From the NCBI RefSeq assembly GCF_029697505.1, contig NZ_JARJEF010000003.1, forward strand, positions 1 through 64,000: DNA of 64,000 bases, read 5' to 3'. The notes under the pieces are model-generated. The model searched no databases, had not been told where the DNA came from, and worked only from the letters and a program-made list of their open reading frames with translations. Source of the DNA: Pseudophaeobacter profundi (GTDB taxonomy: Bacteria; Pseudomonadota; Alphaproteobacteria; Rhodobacterales; Rhodobacteraceae). This document shows, in pieces, positions 17,233-26,343 of the stretch; position 1 is the stretch's first letter, and each line of letters begins with the position of its first letter. The position numbers were made by a program, and so were the translations under genes.

Positions 17233-18161
17233 AGACCCTTCCCCTGCAGCCCGCCTCCAGTCGTCCGCGTTCGGGGCAGAAACTGGCCGAGATCTGGTCC
17301 AAGATCAGCGGTTATTACGGCCCGCTGCTACCGCGCCTGCCCCAATCAGCGCCTCCGCTTTGGCCACGCAGTGCAAATCCTCTGAGCTGGTTGCTTGACT
17401 GGCCGGATAAGCCAGCGCGACGGCTCCACCGCAAAGGGCGGCAACAGGCCGGGACCGTGGCTCTGGTTGGGGCTGGGCCGGGAGCCTGCGATCTGATCAC
17501 CCTGCGGGGGCTGCGCCGCCTGCAGGCCGCCGATGTGATCTTTTATGACCGGCTGGTGGATCCCGAAGTGCTGGCTCTTGCCCCGGCGCGGGCAGAACGC
17601 ATCTATGTCGGCAAGGCCCCCGGCCAGCACCACTGGACGCAGGACAAGATCTGCGCCGCGCTGGTGGCAGTTGCCGGGCAGGGCAAGCGGGTTGTGCGGT
17701 TGAAATGCGGCGATCCCGGCGTCTTTGCCCGCGGTGCTGAAGAAGTTGATGCCCTGAGCGCCGCCAATATCCCCTATGAAATCGTGGCCGGTGTGACCGC
17801 CGCCAGTGCCGCCTCGGCCGCGCTTGGCGGGTTTCTGACAGAGCGCGGCACCTGCGACACCCTGGTGCTGGCCACCGGACAGACGCAGAAGGCCGCCGGG
17901 AATGCCAATTGGATTGCCCAGTTGCAACCCGGCACCCGCATGGCCATCTACATGGGCGTCGGCGCGGCAGCTGAGATCACAAAGGCGCTGACACAGGCCG
18001 GGCTGGCGCAAGAGGTGACCATCGACATCGTGTCGCGGGCTGAACACAGCGACCAGGTGGTGGCCCATTGCCGCGCAGCAACCCTGCAGGAAACGATCCG
18101 CACCAGTGGCGTTTCAAACCCGGCAATCATGTTTCTGACCCGTCCACATCTGCCCAGCTAG
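17229..18161 (+). CDS. cobA: Uroporphyrinogen-III C-methyltransferase (SUMT)
   Basis: A 310-residue protein whose last ~240 residues are a SUMT domain converting uroporphyrinogen III to precorrin-2 with two S-adenosylmethionines, the first step to siroheme. Motifs include VALVGAGPGACDLITLRG (near residue 78), VIFYDRLV, KCGDPGVFARGAEE, and the VAGVTAASAASAALGGF region. A poorly conserved, Pro- and Trp-containing extension of about 75 residues precedes the domain. No precorrin-2 oxidase/ferrochelatase (CysG N-terminal) domain is attached. ATG 17229 overlaps the preceding stop; the in-frame extension to 17136 is rejected. It supplies siroheme precursor for NirB in the same operon. Confidence 0.9.
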   Translation: MKTLPLQPASSRPRSGQKLAEIWSKISGYYGPLLPRLPQSAPPLWPRSANPLSWLLDWPDKPARRLHRKGRQQAGTVALVGAGPGACDLITLRGLRRLQAADVIFYDRLVDPEVLALAPARAERIYVGKAPGQHHWTQDKICAALVAVAGQGKRVVRLKCGDPGVFARGAEEVDALSAANIPYEIVAGVTAASAASAALGGFLTERGTCDTLVLATGQTQKAAGNANWIAQLQPGTRMAIYMGVGAAAEITKALTQAGLAQEVTIDIVSRAEHSDQVVAHCRAATLQETIRTSGVSNPAIMFLTRPHLPS

Positions 18162-18231
18162 CGTATGCTGCGCCAAAGCGAATCCCTGCACTACGCAGCA
18201 AGAACATGCAAAATCAAATGGGTAGAGCTGG

Positions 18232-20682
18232 TCAAAGCTTCACCCGCTCCGATTTGGGGTCATACATCGGTTTCAGCGACGCCGTGGCACGGACCCGTGT
18301 TCCCATGACGTCAATTTCATAGGCCGAGGCCAGCACCTCTGCTGCGCTCTCGCCTTCGCAGGGCACATAGCCGAGGCCAATCGCGCCGCCCAGCGTATGA
18401 CCATAGTTGCCCGATGCGATATAACCGACGATTTCACCATCCCGCAGCACCGGTTCATTGTGATAGAGCAGCGGTTCCGGATCATTGAGCATGAATTGCA
18501 CCATCCGCGCCTTTGGGCCAGTTTCGCGCCGGTCCAACACCGCCGCGCGGCCAATGAAATCTGGCTTGTCGGTTTTCACCGCAAAGCCAAGGCCCGCGTC
18601 GATCACATGGTCTTCGCAGGTAATGTCATGGCCAAAATGGCGAAAGCCTTTTTCGATCCGGCAGCTGTCCATCATATGCATACCGCAGAGCTTTAGCCCC
18701 AGATCCTGCCCCGCCGCATGCAACGTTTCAAAGGCATGGCCCGCCATATCGGCGCTGACGTAGATTTCCCAGCCCAGTTCCCCCACATAGGTCACCCGGT
18801 GGACACGGGCCAGGCCCATGCCCAGCTCGATCTCTTGCGCGGTGCCAAAGGGGTTCACCGCGTTGGAAAAATCATTGGGAGAGACCCGTTGCAGCAGTTT
18901 GCGGGCATTGGGCCCCATCACGGCCAGCACGCCTTCGCCCGGCGTCACATCGGTAATCACCACGCGGTAATCGCCAAGGTGCCGCCGCATCCAGACCTCA
19001 TCCGCCAGCCGCGTGGCCGCCGGAGTGACCACCAGATAGGTGGTCTCGCTCAGCCGGGTGACGGTGACATCCGCCTCGATGCCGCCGCGGGTATTGAGAA
19101 ACTGCGTATAGGTAATCTTGCCCACAGGCACCGACAGGTTCGCCCCACAGACATGGTTGAGAAAGGCCTCGGCATCAGGGCCTTCGACCCGGATCTTGCC
19201 AAAGGAGGACATGTCATACATGCCGACATTTTCCCGCACGGCGCGGTGTTCCGCTGCCGCGTTTTCAAACCAGTTCTGCCGTTTCCAACTGTATTCATAC
19301 TCCGCCTTCTGCCCCTCATTGGCGAACCAGTTGGCACGTTCCCAACCGGCCAATTCGCCCATGACCGCCCCCTGCTGCAGCAGCTGGTGATGGAAAGGCG
19401 TGCGTCGCACCCCGCGCGCTGTGGCCTTTTGCCGATAGGGGAAGTGATCCGCATAGAGCAGCCCCAGCGTTTCTTGTGAACGCTCAAACAGGTAGTGTTT
19501 ATTGCCCTGAAAGGGCTGCATGCGGCTGATGTCGACATCGCCCAGATCAAAGGGTTTCTGGCCCGCATCCATCCACTGCGCCAGCGCCATGCCCGCGCCG
19601 CCGGCCGATTGAATACCAATCGAGTTGAAACCCGCCGCCACCCAGACATTGTCCATCTCAGGTGCCAGGCCCAGATGGTAGGCATCGTCGGGGGTAAAGC
19701 TCTCGGGGCCGTTGAAAAAGGTGTGGATGCCGACCTCGGCCAGCATGGGCATCCGGTTACAAGCGTTTTCCAGAATGGGTTCGAAGTGGTCAAAATCTTC
19801 CGGCAGCTGGTCAAATTCGAACCCGTCAGGAATGCCCGCCATGGCCCAGGGCTTGGCCTTGGCTTCAAAGGCGCCCAGCAGCATCTTGCCCGCATCTTCC
19901 TTGTAGTAGGCACATTCATCCGGCACCCGCAGCACCGGCAGCTGGGTCAGGCCCTTGATGGCCTCGGTCACGATGTAGAAGTGTTCACAAGCATGCAGCG
20001 GTACGTTGATGCCGGCCATGCGGCCAACTTCGTGGCCCCACATGCCGGCACAGTTCACCACCATGTCAGCCTTGATATGCCCCTGGGCCGCGCCATCATC
20101 GCTAACCCAGTCAACGCCCGTCACCCGGCGTCCCTGTTTGGTCACGCCAGTGACCTTCGTGCGTTCCTTCACCAGGGCGCCGCGCTGACGTGCGCCCTTG
20201 GCCAGGGCCAGCGCGATATTGGCAGGGTCGCCCTGGCCATCCTTGGGCAACCAGACGCCGCCGGTAACGTCGCGCGTGTTCAGATGCGCATAGCGGGCCT
20301 TGACCTCTTGCGCAGAGATTTCTTCGACATCCACGCCAAAGGCCCGCGCCATGGCCGCCTGGCGAAAGATCTCTTCGCGGCGCTCCTGCGTTAGGGCCAC
20401 GGTGATCGACCCGCAGCGCTTGAACCCGGTGGCAACACCGGTCTCCTCTTCCAGCGCGCCGTAGAGCTCTTGGCTGTATTTCGCCAGTTTGGTCATATTC
20501 GCGGTGGCGCGCAGCTGGGCAATCAGACCGGCGGCATGCCAGGTGGTGCCAGAGGTCAGTTGCTTGCGTTCCAGCAGCACCACATCCTGCCAACCGAGCT
20601 TGGCCAGGTGATAAGCAACCGAGCAGCCAATAACGCCACCCCCGATGATGACCACACGGGCCTGGGCAGGAAGATCGTGCAT
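18232..20682 (-). CDS. FAD-dependent oxidoreductase with GcvT domains (dimethylglycine/sarcosine dehydrogenase-like), copy 1
   Basis: An 816-residue enzyme of the dimethylglycine dehydrogenase/sarcosine dehydrogenase group. The N-terminal FAD domain (about 8-370) has VVIIGGGVIGCSVAYHLAK and GTTWHAAG, whose histidine is the expected covalent FAD attachment residue. A linking FAO_M domain (about 375-430) and folate-binding GCV_T plus GCV_T C-terminal domains (about 435-810) follow. These enzymes oxidatively remove an N-methyl group and pass the one-carbon unit to tetrahydrofolate, or release formaldehyde. The exact methylated amine is not readable from sequence. The ribosome-binding site CGGAGGC lies seven bases before the ATG. 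Last gene of the proposed - strand operon; paralogous to 22834-25302. Confidence 0.88.
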   Translation of the reverse strand: MHDLPAQARVVIIGGGVIGCSVAYHLAKLGWQDVVLLERKQLTSGTTWHAAGLIAQLRATANMTKLAKYSQELYGALEEETGVATGFKRCGSITVALTQERREEIFRQAAMARAFGVDVEEISAQEVKARYAHLNTRDVTGGVWLPKDGQGDPANIALALAKGARQRGALVKERTKVTGVTKQGRRVTGVDWVSDDGAAQGHIKADMVVNCAGMWGHEVGRMAGINVPLHACEHFYIVTEAIKGLTQLPVLRVPDECAYYKEDAGKMLLGAFEAKAKPWAMAGIPDGFEFDQLPEDFDHFEPILENACNRMPMLAEVGIHTFFNGPESFTPDDAYHLGLAPEMDNVWVAAGFNSIGIQSAGGAGMALAQWMDAGQKPFDLGDVDISRMQPFQGNKHYLFERSQETLGLLYADHFPYRQKATARGVRRTPFHHQLLQQGAVMGELAGWERANWFANEGQKAEYEYSWKRQNWFENAAAEHRAVRENVGMYDMSSFGKIRVEGPDAEAFLNHVCGANLSVPVGKITYTQFLNTRGGIEADVTVTRLSETTYLVVTPAATRLADEVWMRRHLGDYRVVITDVTPGEGVLAVMGPNARKLLQRVSPNDFSNAVNPFGTAQEIELGMGLARVHRVTYVGELGWEIYVSADMAGHAFETLHAAGQDLGLKLCGMHMMDSCRIEKGFRHFGHDITCEDHVIDAGLGFAVKTDKPDFIGRAAVLDRRETGPKARMVQFMLNDPEPLLYHNEPVLRDGEIVGYIASGNYGHTLGGAIGLGYVPCEGESAAEVLASAYEIDVMGTRVRATASLKPMYDPKSERVKL

Positions 20683-20781
20683 ATCATGCCTCCGATAAAA
20701 CCGACTGGCACCAGACTACCACCGCCCGGCGCCAGAAAAGGCATCAAAAACGTCAGCTATCCCGCAAGTTTCCCTGTGAGC

Positions 20782-21774
20782 TCACATTTCCTTATGGCCA
20801 TTGCCGCCATTACGGCGCTGTTTGCGCAGGGCATGGGGCGTGATGCCAAAGACGGATTTGTAGAGCGATGAAAACCCGTTGGGGAACCCACAGGCAAGGC
20901 CAATCTCGCGCAGGCTCAGGCTGGTGTTGAGCAACAGGTTATTGGCCTTGTTCAGCCGCATTTCACGGTAGAACCCATTGGGCGTGGTACCAAGGCTGGT
21001 CTTGAACTTGCGCTCCAGCGACCGGGGGGAAACGCCCAACTCGGCGACAATACTGCCGATGGGCAGCGGATCCTCGATATTGGTCTGCATCAGGCGCATG
21101 CAGTGATCCAGATCGCGGTCACCGGTCAGGCTGGATTGGGCCCCCGAATAGGGCTGTAAAGAAGCCGGGTCGCGCACCTGTTCATGCAGCATGATATTGG
21201 CTACGCTCATCTGCACCGCCGCCGAGGTCAGTCGGCCAATCAGCGCCAACACGATATCGGTGGTCGCGCCCATGCCGGCACAGGTGATCACCGGACCATC
21301 GGTGCTGGCCAGGGCCTGACTCGCTTCGAACAGGCCAAGGCGTTCGCGCAGCAGGGCGGCGTTTTCCCAATGCGTGGCCCCAGACCCGCCGCGATCTTTC
21401 AGATGGCGCGCCGCCGCCTCGGCCAATAGATAAACCTGCGCGCCCCGGTTGGTATAGCTTTCTATCACCGACGCCAGTGACAGATCGGGGTGATCAGGAT
21501 CGGTATTCCCCAGAACAAAGGCAAAATCCGCCTCGGGGCGATCCGCAAGGGCCTGAGTATCAACCAACAGCCCGGCCCGGCAGGACAGCTGCCCCCCCCG
21601 GACAGAGCGCATGCAGATCCGAAAAGGCGGCTGGGCCAGAACCCGATTTGCGATGCGCAGCGTATCGGCCACAGCGGCCATCTCGGTCAGCACAAACCCA
21701 TCGGCCAGCAGAATATCCACGCACCAGACCCGAGACGTGGCGGCACACTGCTGTTTCTCCGCTTGCTTGCCCAT
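20782..21774 (-). CDS. GlxA-family AraC-type transcriptional regulator
   Basis: A 330-residue regulator with an N-terminal DJ-1/PfpI-like domain (about 15-190) and a C-terminal AraC DNA-binding domain (about 225-325). Helix-turn-helix landmarks are SVSPRSLERKFKTSLG-like residues and LREIGLACGFPNGFSSLYKSVFG. GlxA/GbdR-type regulators in Pseudomonas and Rhizobiales activate glycine-betaine and dimethylglycine catabolism. That fits the flanking homocysteine methyltransferase and FAD/GcvT genes. ATG 21774 is chosen for its AAAGGCGG site; it lies 26 bases after the preceding gene. Activation by a betaine derivative is inferred from context. Confidence 0.86.
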   Translation of the reverse strand: MGKQAEKQQCAATSRVWCVDILLADGFVLTEMAAVADTLRIANRVLAQPPFRICMRSVRGGQLSCRAGLLVDTQALADRPEADFAFVLGNTDPDHPDLSLASVIESYTNRGAQVYLLAEAAARHLKDRGGSGATHWENAALLRERLGLFEASQALASTDGPVITCAGMGATTDIVLALIGRLTSAAVQMSVANIMLHEQVRDPASLQPYSGAQSSLTGDRDLDHCMRLMQTNIEDPLPIGSIVAELGVSPRSLERKFKTSLGTTPNGFYREMRLNKANNLLLNTSLSLREIGLACGFPNGFSSLYKSVFGITPHALRKQRRNGGNGHKEM

Positions 21775-21800
21775 GAATGCCGCCTTTCTTGCGCAGGGGT

Positions 21801-22694
21801 TCAAACGATCTGATGCCCGGCCTGTCGCAGTTGCCGCGCTATTTCGGCAATATGCGCCGGACCGATTTCGCAGCAGCCGCCAACAATTGTTGCGCCCTGC
21901 GCCACCCAGGTCATGACAAAGGCAGCATATTCGGCGGGTCCCATATCATGACGTTGCTCCAGCGCCTCTACGGTAGGGGCCTCTTGCAAGAAGCCTTCGG
22001 TAATGCGGGTAAAGCCATTGGCAAAGGCCCCAAAGGGCTTGCCAAAGGTCTTGATGATTTCCAGCCCGGCGGCAATCACCTCGGGCAGCGAGCAATTGAT
22101 CAGCACCGCAGCGGGTTGCAAGGCCTCAACCAGATCAGCGAGCTCCCGCACCGGTTCACCTGAACGCAGCCGGGTGCCATCCTCATCCATAACCGAAACC
22201 GCCAGCCAGACCGGTTTTTCGGTTGCCCTGCAGGCCATCAGGGCACCACGGGCGTGATCCAACGAGGAAACGGTTTCCAGCATAAACAGATCGGCCCTTG
22301 CGTCCAGCAGGCTTACCTGTTCGGCAAAGAGCCTTTGCACCTCGGCCAGCGGGGGCAACAGATCGGGGCGATAAGAGGCCCCGAGCGGCCCCAGGGCAGC
22401 CGCGATGCGCCCCGTGCCATGGGCATCGCGGGCGGCTTCAGCCTGGGTCATCGCCATGGCCAGCAGCGCTTCATACTGGTCTTCAAGCCCGGCGCGCACC
22501 AGACGGTCGCGGTGCACCGCATAGGTATTGGCGGTGGCCACCGTCGCCCCGGCGGCAAAATAGTCGCGATGGACCGCCCCCACCAGCTCTGGCTTGTGCA
22601 GCATCACAGATGTAGACCAAAGCGGCGTCGGACGGTCGCCGGAACGTTTAACAATTTCCTGGCCAATCGAGCCGTCCAACAGGGTTATTTCCAT
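21801..22694 (-). CDS. Homocysteine S-methyltransferase family protein (betaine-type candidate)
   Basis: A 297-residue TIM-barrel methyltransferase. Zinc-binding cysteines are visible in VLINCSLPE (near residue 202) and in the GGCCEIGP doublet (near 271), the pattern of homocysteine, betaine and S-methylmethionine methyltransferases. It would transfer a methyl group from an onium donor to homocysteine. Glycine betaine is a plausible donor given the dimethylglycine/sarcosine-dehydrogenase-like neighbours, but this is inference. ATG 22694 has an AAAGGACA site; the frame continues upstream without a better start. Confidence 0.84.
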   Translation of the reverse strand: MEITLLDGSIGQEIVKRSGDRPTPLWSTSVMLHKPELVGAVHRDYFAAGATVATANTYAVHRDRLVRAGLEDQYEALLAMAMTQAEAARDAHGTGRIAAALGPLGASYRPDLLPPLAEVQRLFAEQVSLLDARADLFMLETVSSLDHARGALMACRATEKPVWLAVSVMDEDGTRLRSGEPVRELADLVEALQPAAVLINCSLPEVIAAGLEIIKTFGKPFGAFANGFTRITEGFLQEAPTVEALEQRHDMGPAEYAAFVMTWVAQGATIVGGCCEIGPAHIAEIARQLRQAGHQIV

Positions 22695-22833
22695 GTATCT
22701 TGTCCTTTCACAAACCCGGGCCACCGCCCGCTAGCCCCCCGATAGAGCCGCGAAAGCGCGCACCCTTGAGTGCCTGAAACATATTCACAGGCAAGGCCTC
22801 CATGACGATACAGGCCCTGCTACCAAAGCCCGT

Positions 22834-25302
22834 TCAGGCCCGCAAACGATCGTTTTCGGGATCCCAAAGCGGCCTGTCTTCCTGTACCACGGCGCGGCAT
22901 TTCGTGCCGTATATCTCCACCTCCAGCGCGGTGCCCGGAACCGCCAGATCGGCACGTACCATTCCCAGCGCGATCGAGGCGTTGACCCGGTAGCCCCAGT
23001 CCCCCGATGTGGTCTCTCCCACGATCACACCATCTTTCCAGATACAGGACATATAGGGCGCATCCGCATCTTCCGCGTCGACCACCAGCGTGACAAAGGC
23101 CTTTTGCCGCCCCTGCTGCTGTTCTTTCTGGATCGCCGCCTTGCCGGGGAAATCCTGCGGCTTGTCGAGTTTGACAAACCGGCCCAGACCGCCTTCCATC
23201 AGCGAATAGTCAGTGGAAAGATCGCCCTTCCAGCTGCGATAGCCCTTTTCAATCCGCAGCGAATTCAGCGCATACATGCCAAAGGGTTTGGCACCTGCCT
23301 GCAGAATGGCGGCATAGATCGCAGGCTGGTCCGCATTGGCGCAGTGTACCTCCCAGCCCAGTTCCCCCGCAAAGGAGACCCGCGCCAAAAAGGCAGGCTG
23401 GCCGGCGACAGTCGCCTGTTGATGGGTCAGCCACCCGAGGGAGAGATCCGCATCCGACAGGCCAGCGAACAGATCGCGCGCCTTGGGGCCAGTGACGATC
23501 ATGGTGCCAAATTCAGCGGTATGATCCGTCAGGCTGATCCCCGCAGGCAGCGCTTTGCGCAGGATGTCATAGTCATGCCACTGGGCGCTGCCCGCTGTGA
23601 TCATGGTAAAGTGGTCTTCGGCGTGGCGGATGCAGGACATCTCAGTCAGGATACGACCCCGGCTGTCGGCAAAATACACCAGGTTCATTCGGCCGACCTT
23701 GGGCAGGCCCCCGGTCACCAGCCCGCGCAGAAACGCGGCAGCCCCGGTGCCCGCAAGATTGAAGCGGGAAAAGCCCGGCAGGTCCAGCACGCCCACGTGA
23801 TCGCGCACCGCTTCGCATTCTTCGCGGATACGCTGCTGCCAGGGACCAGAGCGCCCCCAGGTCTGGGTTGCCGCCTCGGATGTGTCGTCGCCCGGCTTGG
23901 CAAACCAGTTTGCGCGCTCCCAACCGTTATAGGCCCCCATGACACCGCCCAGCGCAGTAACACGATCATGCACAGCGCTGAGCTTCTTATCCCGGCCCGC
24001 AGGCCATTCGTGATGCGGGAAATGCATGGCATATTCGTTGCCGTAGACCTCCATCCCCTTTTGCACACAGTAATCGGAGTCAGTGTAATCAGTGTAGCGG
24101 CGCGGATCGACGGCCCACATGTCCCATTCGGTCTGACCATCGACGATCCATTCCGCCAGACATTTGCCTGCCCCGCCGCCCTGGGCGATACCAAATGTAA
24201 AGACGCAGGCCTCAAAGGCATTATCGACGCCCGGCATCGGCCCCAGTAGCGGCAGCCCATCTGGCGCGTAGGGGATCGGTCCATTGATCACCCGCGCCAC
24301 GCCGGACTGCGCCATCAGTGGCACCCGCTCCATAGCGTCGGTGACGATATCCTCGATGCGGTCCAGATCATCGTTCCACAGCTGAAACGAGAAATCCTCT
24401 GGCATCGGATCTGCTTCGCTCAGCCAATGGGCGCGGCAATTGGGTTCATAGGGGCCAAGGTTGAAACCGTGTTTTTCCTGCCGCAGGTAGTAGGACACAT
24501 CAACATCGCGCAAGAGAGGCAGCTTTTTGCCGCCATTGGCCTTGGTCCAGGCCTCGACCTCTGGCACCTCTTCCGACAGAAGGTATTGATGGCTCATCAC
24601 CATCATCGGCACCTGCCGCCCGCCATAGGGGCGGAACCATTCGCCCACGCGCTGCGCATAGTAGCCCGCCGCATTGACCACATAATCACAGGAAATATCC
24701 CCCTGATCCGTATGGACAATCCAGGTCTTATCCGCATTCTGCGTCACCCCGGTCGCAGGGCAGAAGCGGAAAATTCTCGCGCCCATGTCTCGGGCCCCCT
24801 TGGCCAAAGCCTGGGTAAGCTGCGCCGGATCAATATCGCCATCCGACGGGTCAAACAGCACACCTTGCAGATCATGAGTTTCCAGAAAGGGATAGCGTTC
24901 CTTGGCCTGCTCTGGCGTCCAGATTTCCATCGCGATGCCCTGATACCGCCCCATGGAGCGCGCACGCTCAAACTCTTGCATCCGCTCTTTGCTATGGGCC
25001 AACCGGATAGAGCCGGATTGGTGATAGTTCATCGGATAATCGACCTCTTCGCCCAGACCGGCATAAAGCTCGGTCGAATAGCGCTGCATGTTCATGATCG
25101 ACCAGGAGGTCGAGAAGGTCGGCACATTGCCCGCCGCATGCCAGGTCGATCCGGCCGTCAGCTCGTTCTTTTCCAACAAGACGCAATCGCTCCAGCCCTT
25201 TTTGGCCAGATGATACAACGATGAGGCCCCGACCACACCGCCGCCAATGATCACCACGCGGGCCTTGCTTGGCAGGCGGGCCTTGTCTGTGCTCTCGGAC
25301 AT
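22834..25302 (-). CDS. FAD-dependent oxidoreductase with GcvT domains (dimethylglycine/sarcosine dehydrogenase-like), copy 2
   Basis: An 822-residue paralogue of 18232-20682 with the same domain order: FAD domain starting VVIIGGGVVGASSLYHLAKKG, covalent-FAD candidate histidine in GSTWHAAG, FAO_M, then GCV_T domains. Differences from copy 1 in the N-terminal substrate region (for example GEEVDYPMNYHQSGSIRLAHS) suggest a different methylated amine, such as sarcosine instead of dimethylglycine. Only 16 bases separate it from the upstream GFA gene. ATG 25302 is preceded by GGGAGAGAG; the longer in-frame start at 25377 would overlap the upstream gene heavily and is rejected. Confidence 0.88.
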   Translation of the reverse strand: MSESTDKARLPSKARVVIIGGGVVGASSLYHLAKKGWSDCVLLEKNELTAGSTWHAAGNVPTFSTSWSIMNMQRYSTELYAGLGEEVDYPMNYHQSGSIRLAHSKERMQEFERARSMGRYQGIAMEIWTPEQAKERYPFLETHDLQGVLFDPSDGDIDPAQLTQALAKGARDMGARIFRFCPATGVTQNADKTWIVHTDQGDISCDYVVNAAGYYAQRVGEWFRPYGGRQVPMMVMSHQYLLSEEVPEVEAWTKANGGKKLPLLRDVDVSYYLRQEKHGFNLGPYEPNCRAHWLSEADPMPEDFSFQLWNDDLDRIEDIVTDAMERVPLMAQSGVARVINGPIPYAPDGLPLLGPMPGVDNAFEACVFTFGIAQGGGAGKCLAEWIVDGQTEWDMWAVDPRRYTDYTDSDYCVQKGMEVYGNEYAMHFPHHEWPAGRDKKLSAVHDRVTALGGVMGAYNGWERANWFAKPGDDTSEAATQTWGRSGPWQQRIREECEAVRDHVGVLDLPGFSRFNLAGTGAAAFLRGLVTGGLPKVGRMNLVYFADSRGRILTEMSCIRHAEDHFTMITAGSAQWHDYDILRKALPAGISLTDHTAEFGTMIVTGPKARDLFAGLSDADLSLGWLTHQQATVAGQPAFLARVSFAGELGWEVHCANADQPAIYAAILQAGAKPFGMYALNSLRIEKGYRSWKGDLSTDYSLMEGGLGRFVKLDKPQDFPGKAAIQKEQQQGRQKAFVTLVVDAEDADAPYMSCIWKDGVIVGETTSGDWGYRVNASIALGMVRADLAVPGTALEVEIYGTKCRAVVQEDRPLWDPENDRLRA

Positions 25303-25318
25303 GTTTGCTCTCTCCCGG

Positions 25319-25702
25319 TTAGTCTTGTTGCGCAACGCCATCAGCGATGTCGTAGAAATCACCCTTGTCACCAACAAAGATGTGCTTTTCGATCTTCAGC
25401 CCACTGGGGGGCTCGACAGCGCCAAGGGCAAAACTCGTGGTATCCTCATCGTGGGCCTTCCAGAACAAATAGGATCCGCACCGGGCGCAGAAGCCGCGTT
25501 TGGCCTGAGGGCTGGCCTCAAACCAACTGACCGGGCCGGAAATGGTCAGATCATCGTCTTTGACATAGGCCGAGGACCAGATGCCGCCGGACTGTTTGCG
25601 GCACTGGCTGCAATGGCACATCGAAGCCCCCTGCGGCCTGGCCCCGGTTGCAAAGGTGATATCGCCGCAGAGGCAGGCGCCTTTGGTTATGCCTGTTGTC
25701 AT
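25319..25702 (-). CDS. GFA-family (glutathione-dependent formaldehyde-activating-like) zinc protein
   Basis: A 127-residue protein of the GFA fold. Zinc-ligand cysteines lie in GACLCGDI, MCHCSQCRKQSGG and FCARCGSYL, the three clusters typical of the family. The founding member Gfa was reported to help formaldehyde react with glutathione, though most family members are uncharacterised. It overlaps the lysE-type gene by ATGA and is followed directly by a demethylating dehydrogenase that can release formaldehyde. A role in formaldehyde handling is therefore attractive but inferred. Confidence 0.84.
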   Translation of the reverse strand: MTTGITKGACLCGDITFATGARPQGASMCHCSQCRKQSGGIWSSAYVKDDDLTISGPVSWFEASPQAKRGFCARCGSYLFWKAHDEDTTSFALGAVEPPSGLKIEKHIFVGDKGDFYDIADGVAQQD

Positions 25703-26328
25703 CGAAATTCCTCCAGTTGTGGTGCGCTACTGGCCCCCAGCAACATACCGTAGACAATAAAACACAGCGCCAGCCCCCGGCGGATCCAGGCGTTGAACAC
25801 CGCCTTCAGCGCCGCCCGCCCCATGACAAATCCCAGCAGGGTAAAGCCGGTATAGCTGAGCGCGGTCAGCCCCAGGGCGGTGGGCATAATGCCCCCCATC
25901 TGCTGCCAGATCGGTACATCAGGCTGCACAAACTGGGAAAAGGCGGCCAGGTACCCAGCGACGCTCTTGGGATTGATCGTGGCCACTGCCAGAGCATGCA
26001 AATAGACATGGCGCGCCGGGCGCTCTACGGCCGGGGCCGGTTTGGTCGCATTGCGCCAACTGCGCAGCCCCATGAAGATCAGAAATCCGGCGCCAATGAT
26101 CTTGGCCACAAAGAACCACAGCGGCGCGGCCGCGATCAGCGCCGTGACACCCAACGCCGAGAGCAGCAAAAACAGCGTCGCCTGGGTCAGGATTGCCAGC
26201 ACCCCCAGCATTGCCTTTGGCAGGCTGAGCATCATGCCGTTGCTGATGCAATTCACCGCATTTGGCCCCGGCGTGGTGACAAAAACGACCCAGAACAGGG
26301 CAAATATGGTCCATGCTTCAAAACTCAT
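25699..26328 (-). CDS. LysE/RhtB-family amino-acid exporter
   Basis: A 209-residue inner-membrane protein with about six hydrophobic segments and the family signature VTTPGPNAVNCISNGM near residues 17-33. LysE-family members export amino acids or their derivatives. The gene follows the XRE-cupin regulator after 15 bases and overlaps the GFA gene, so it belongs to the same unit. It may relieve build-up of an amino acid formed by the demethylation pathway. The substrate is not predictable. Confidence 0.88.
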   Translation of the reverse strand: MSFEAWTIFALFWVVFVTTPGPNAVNCISNGMMLSLPKAMLGVLAILTQATLFLLLSALGVTALIAAAPLWFFVAKIIGAGFLIFMGLRSWRNATKPAPAVERPARHVYLHALAVATINPKSVAGYLAAFSQFVQPDVPIWQQMGGIMPTALGLTALSYTGFTLLGFVMGRAALKAVFNAWIRRGLALCFIVYGMLLGASSAPQLEEFR

Positions 26329-26343
26329 CCCACAGACACCGCC

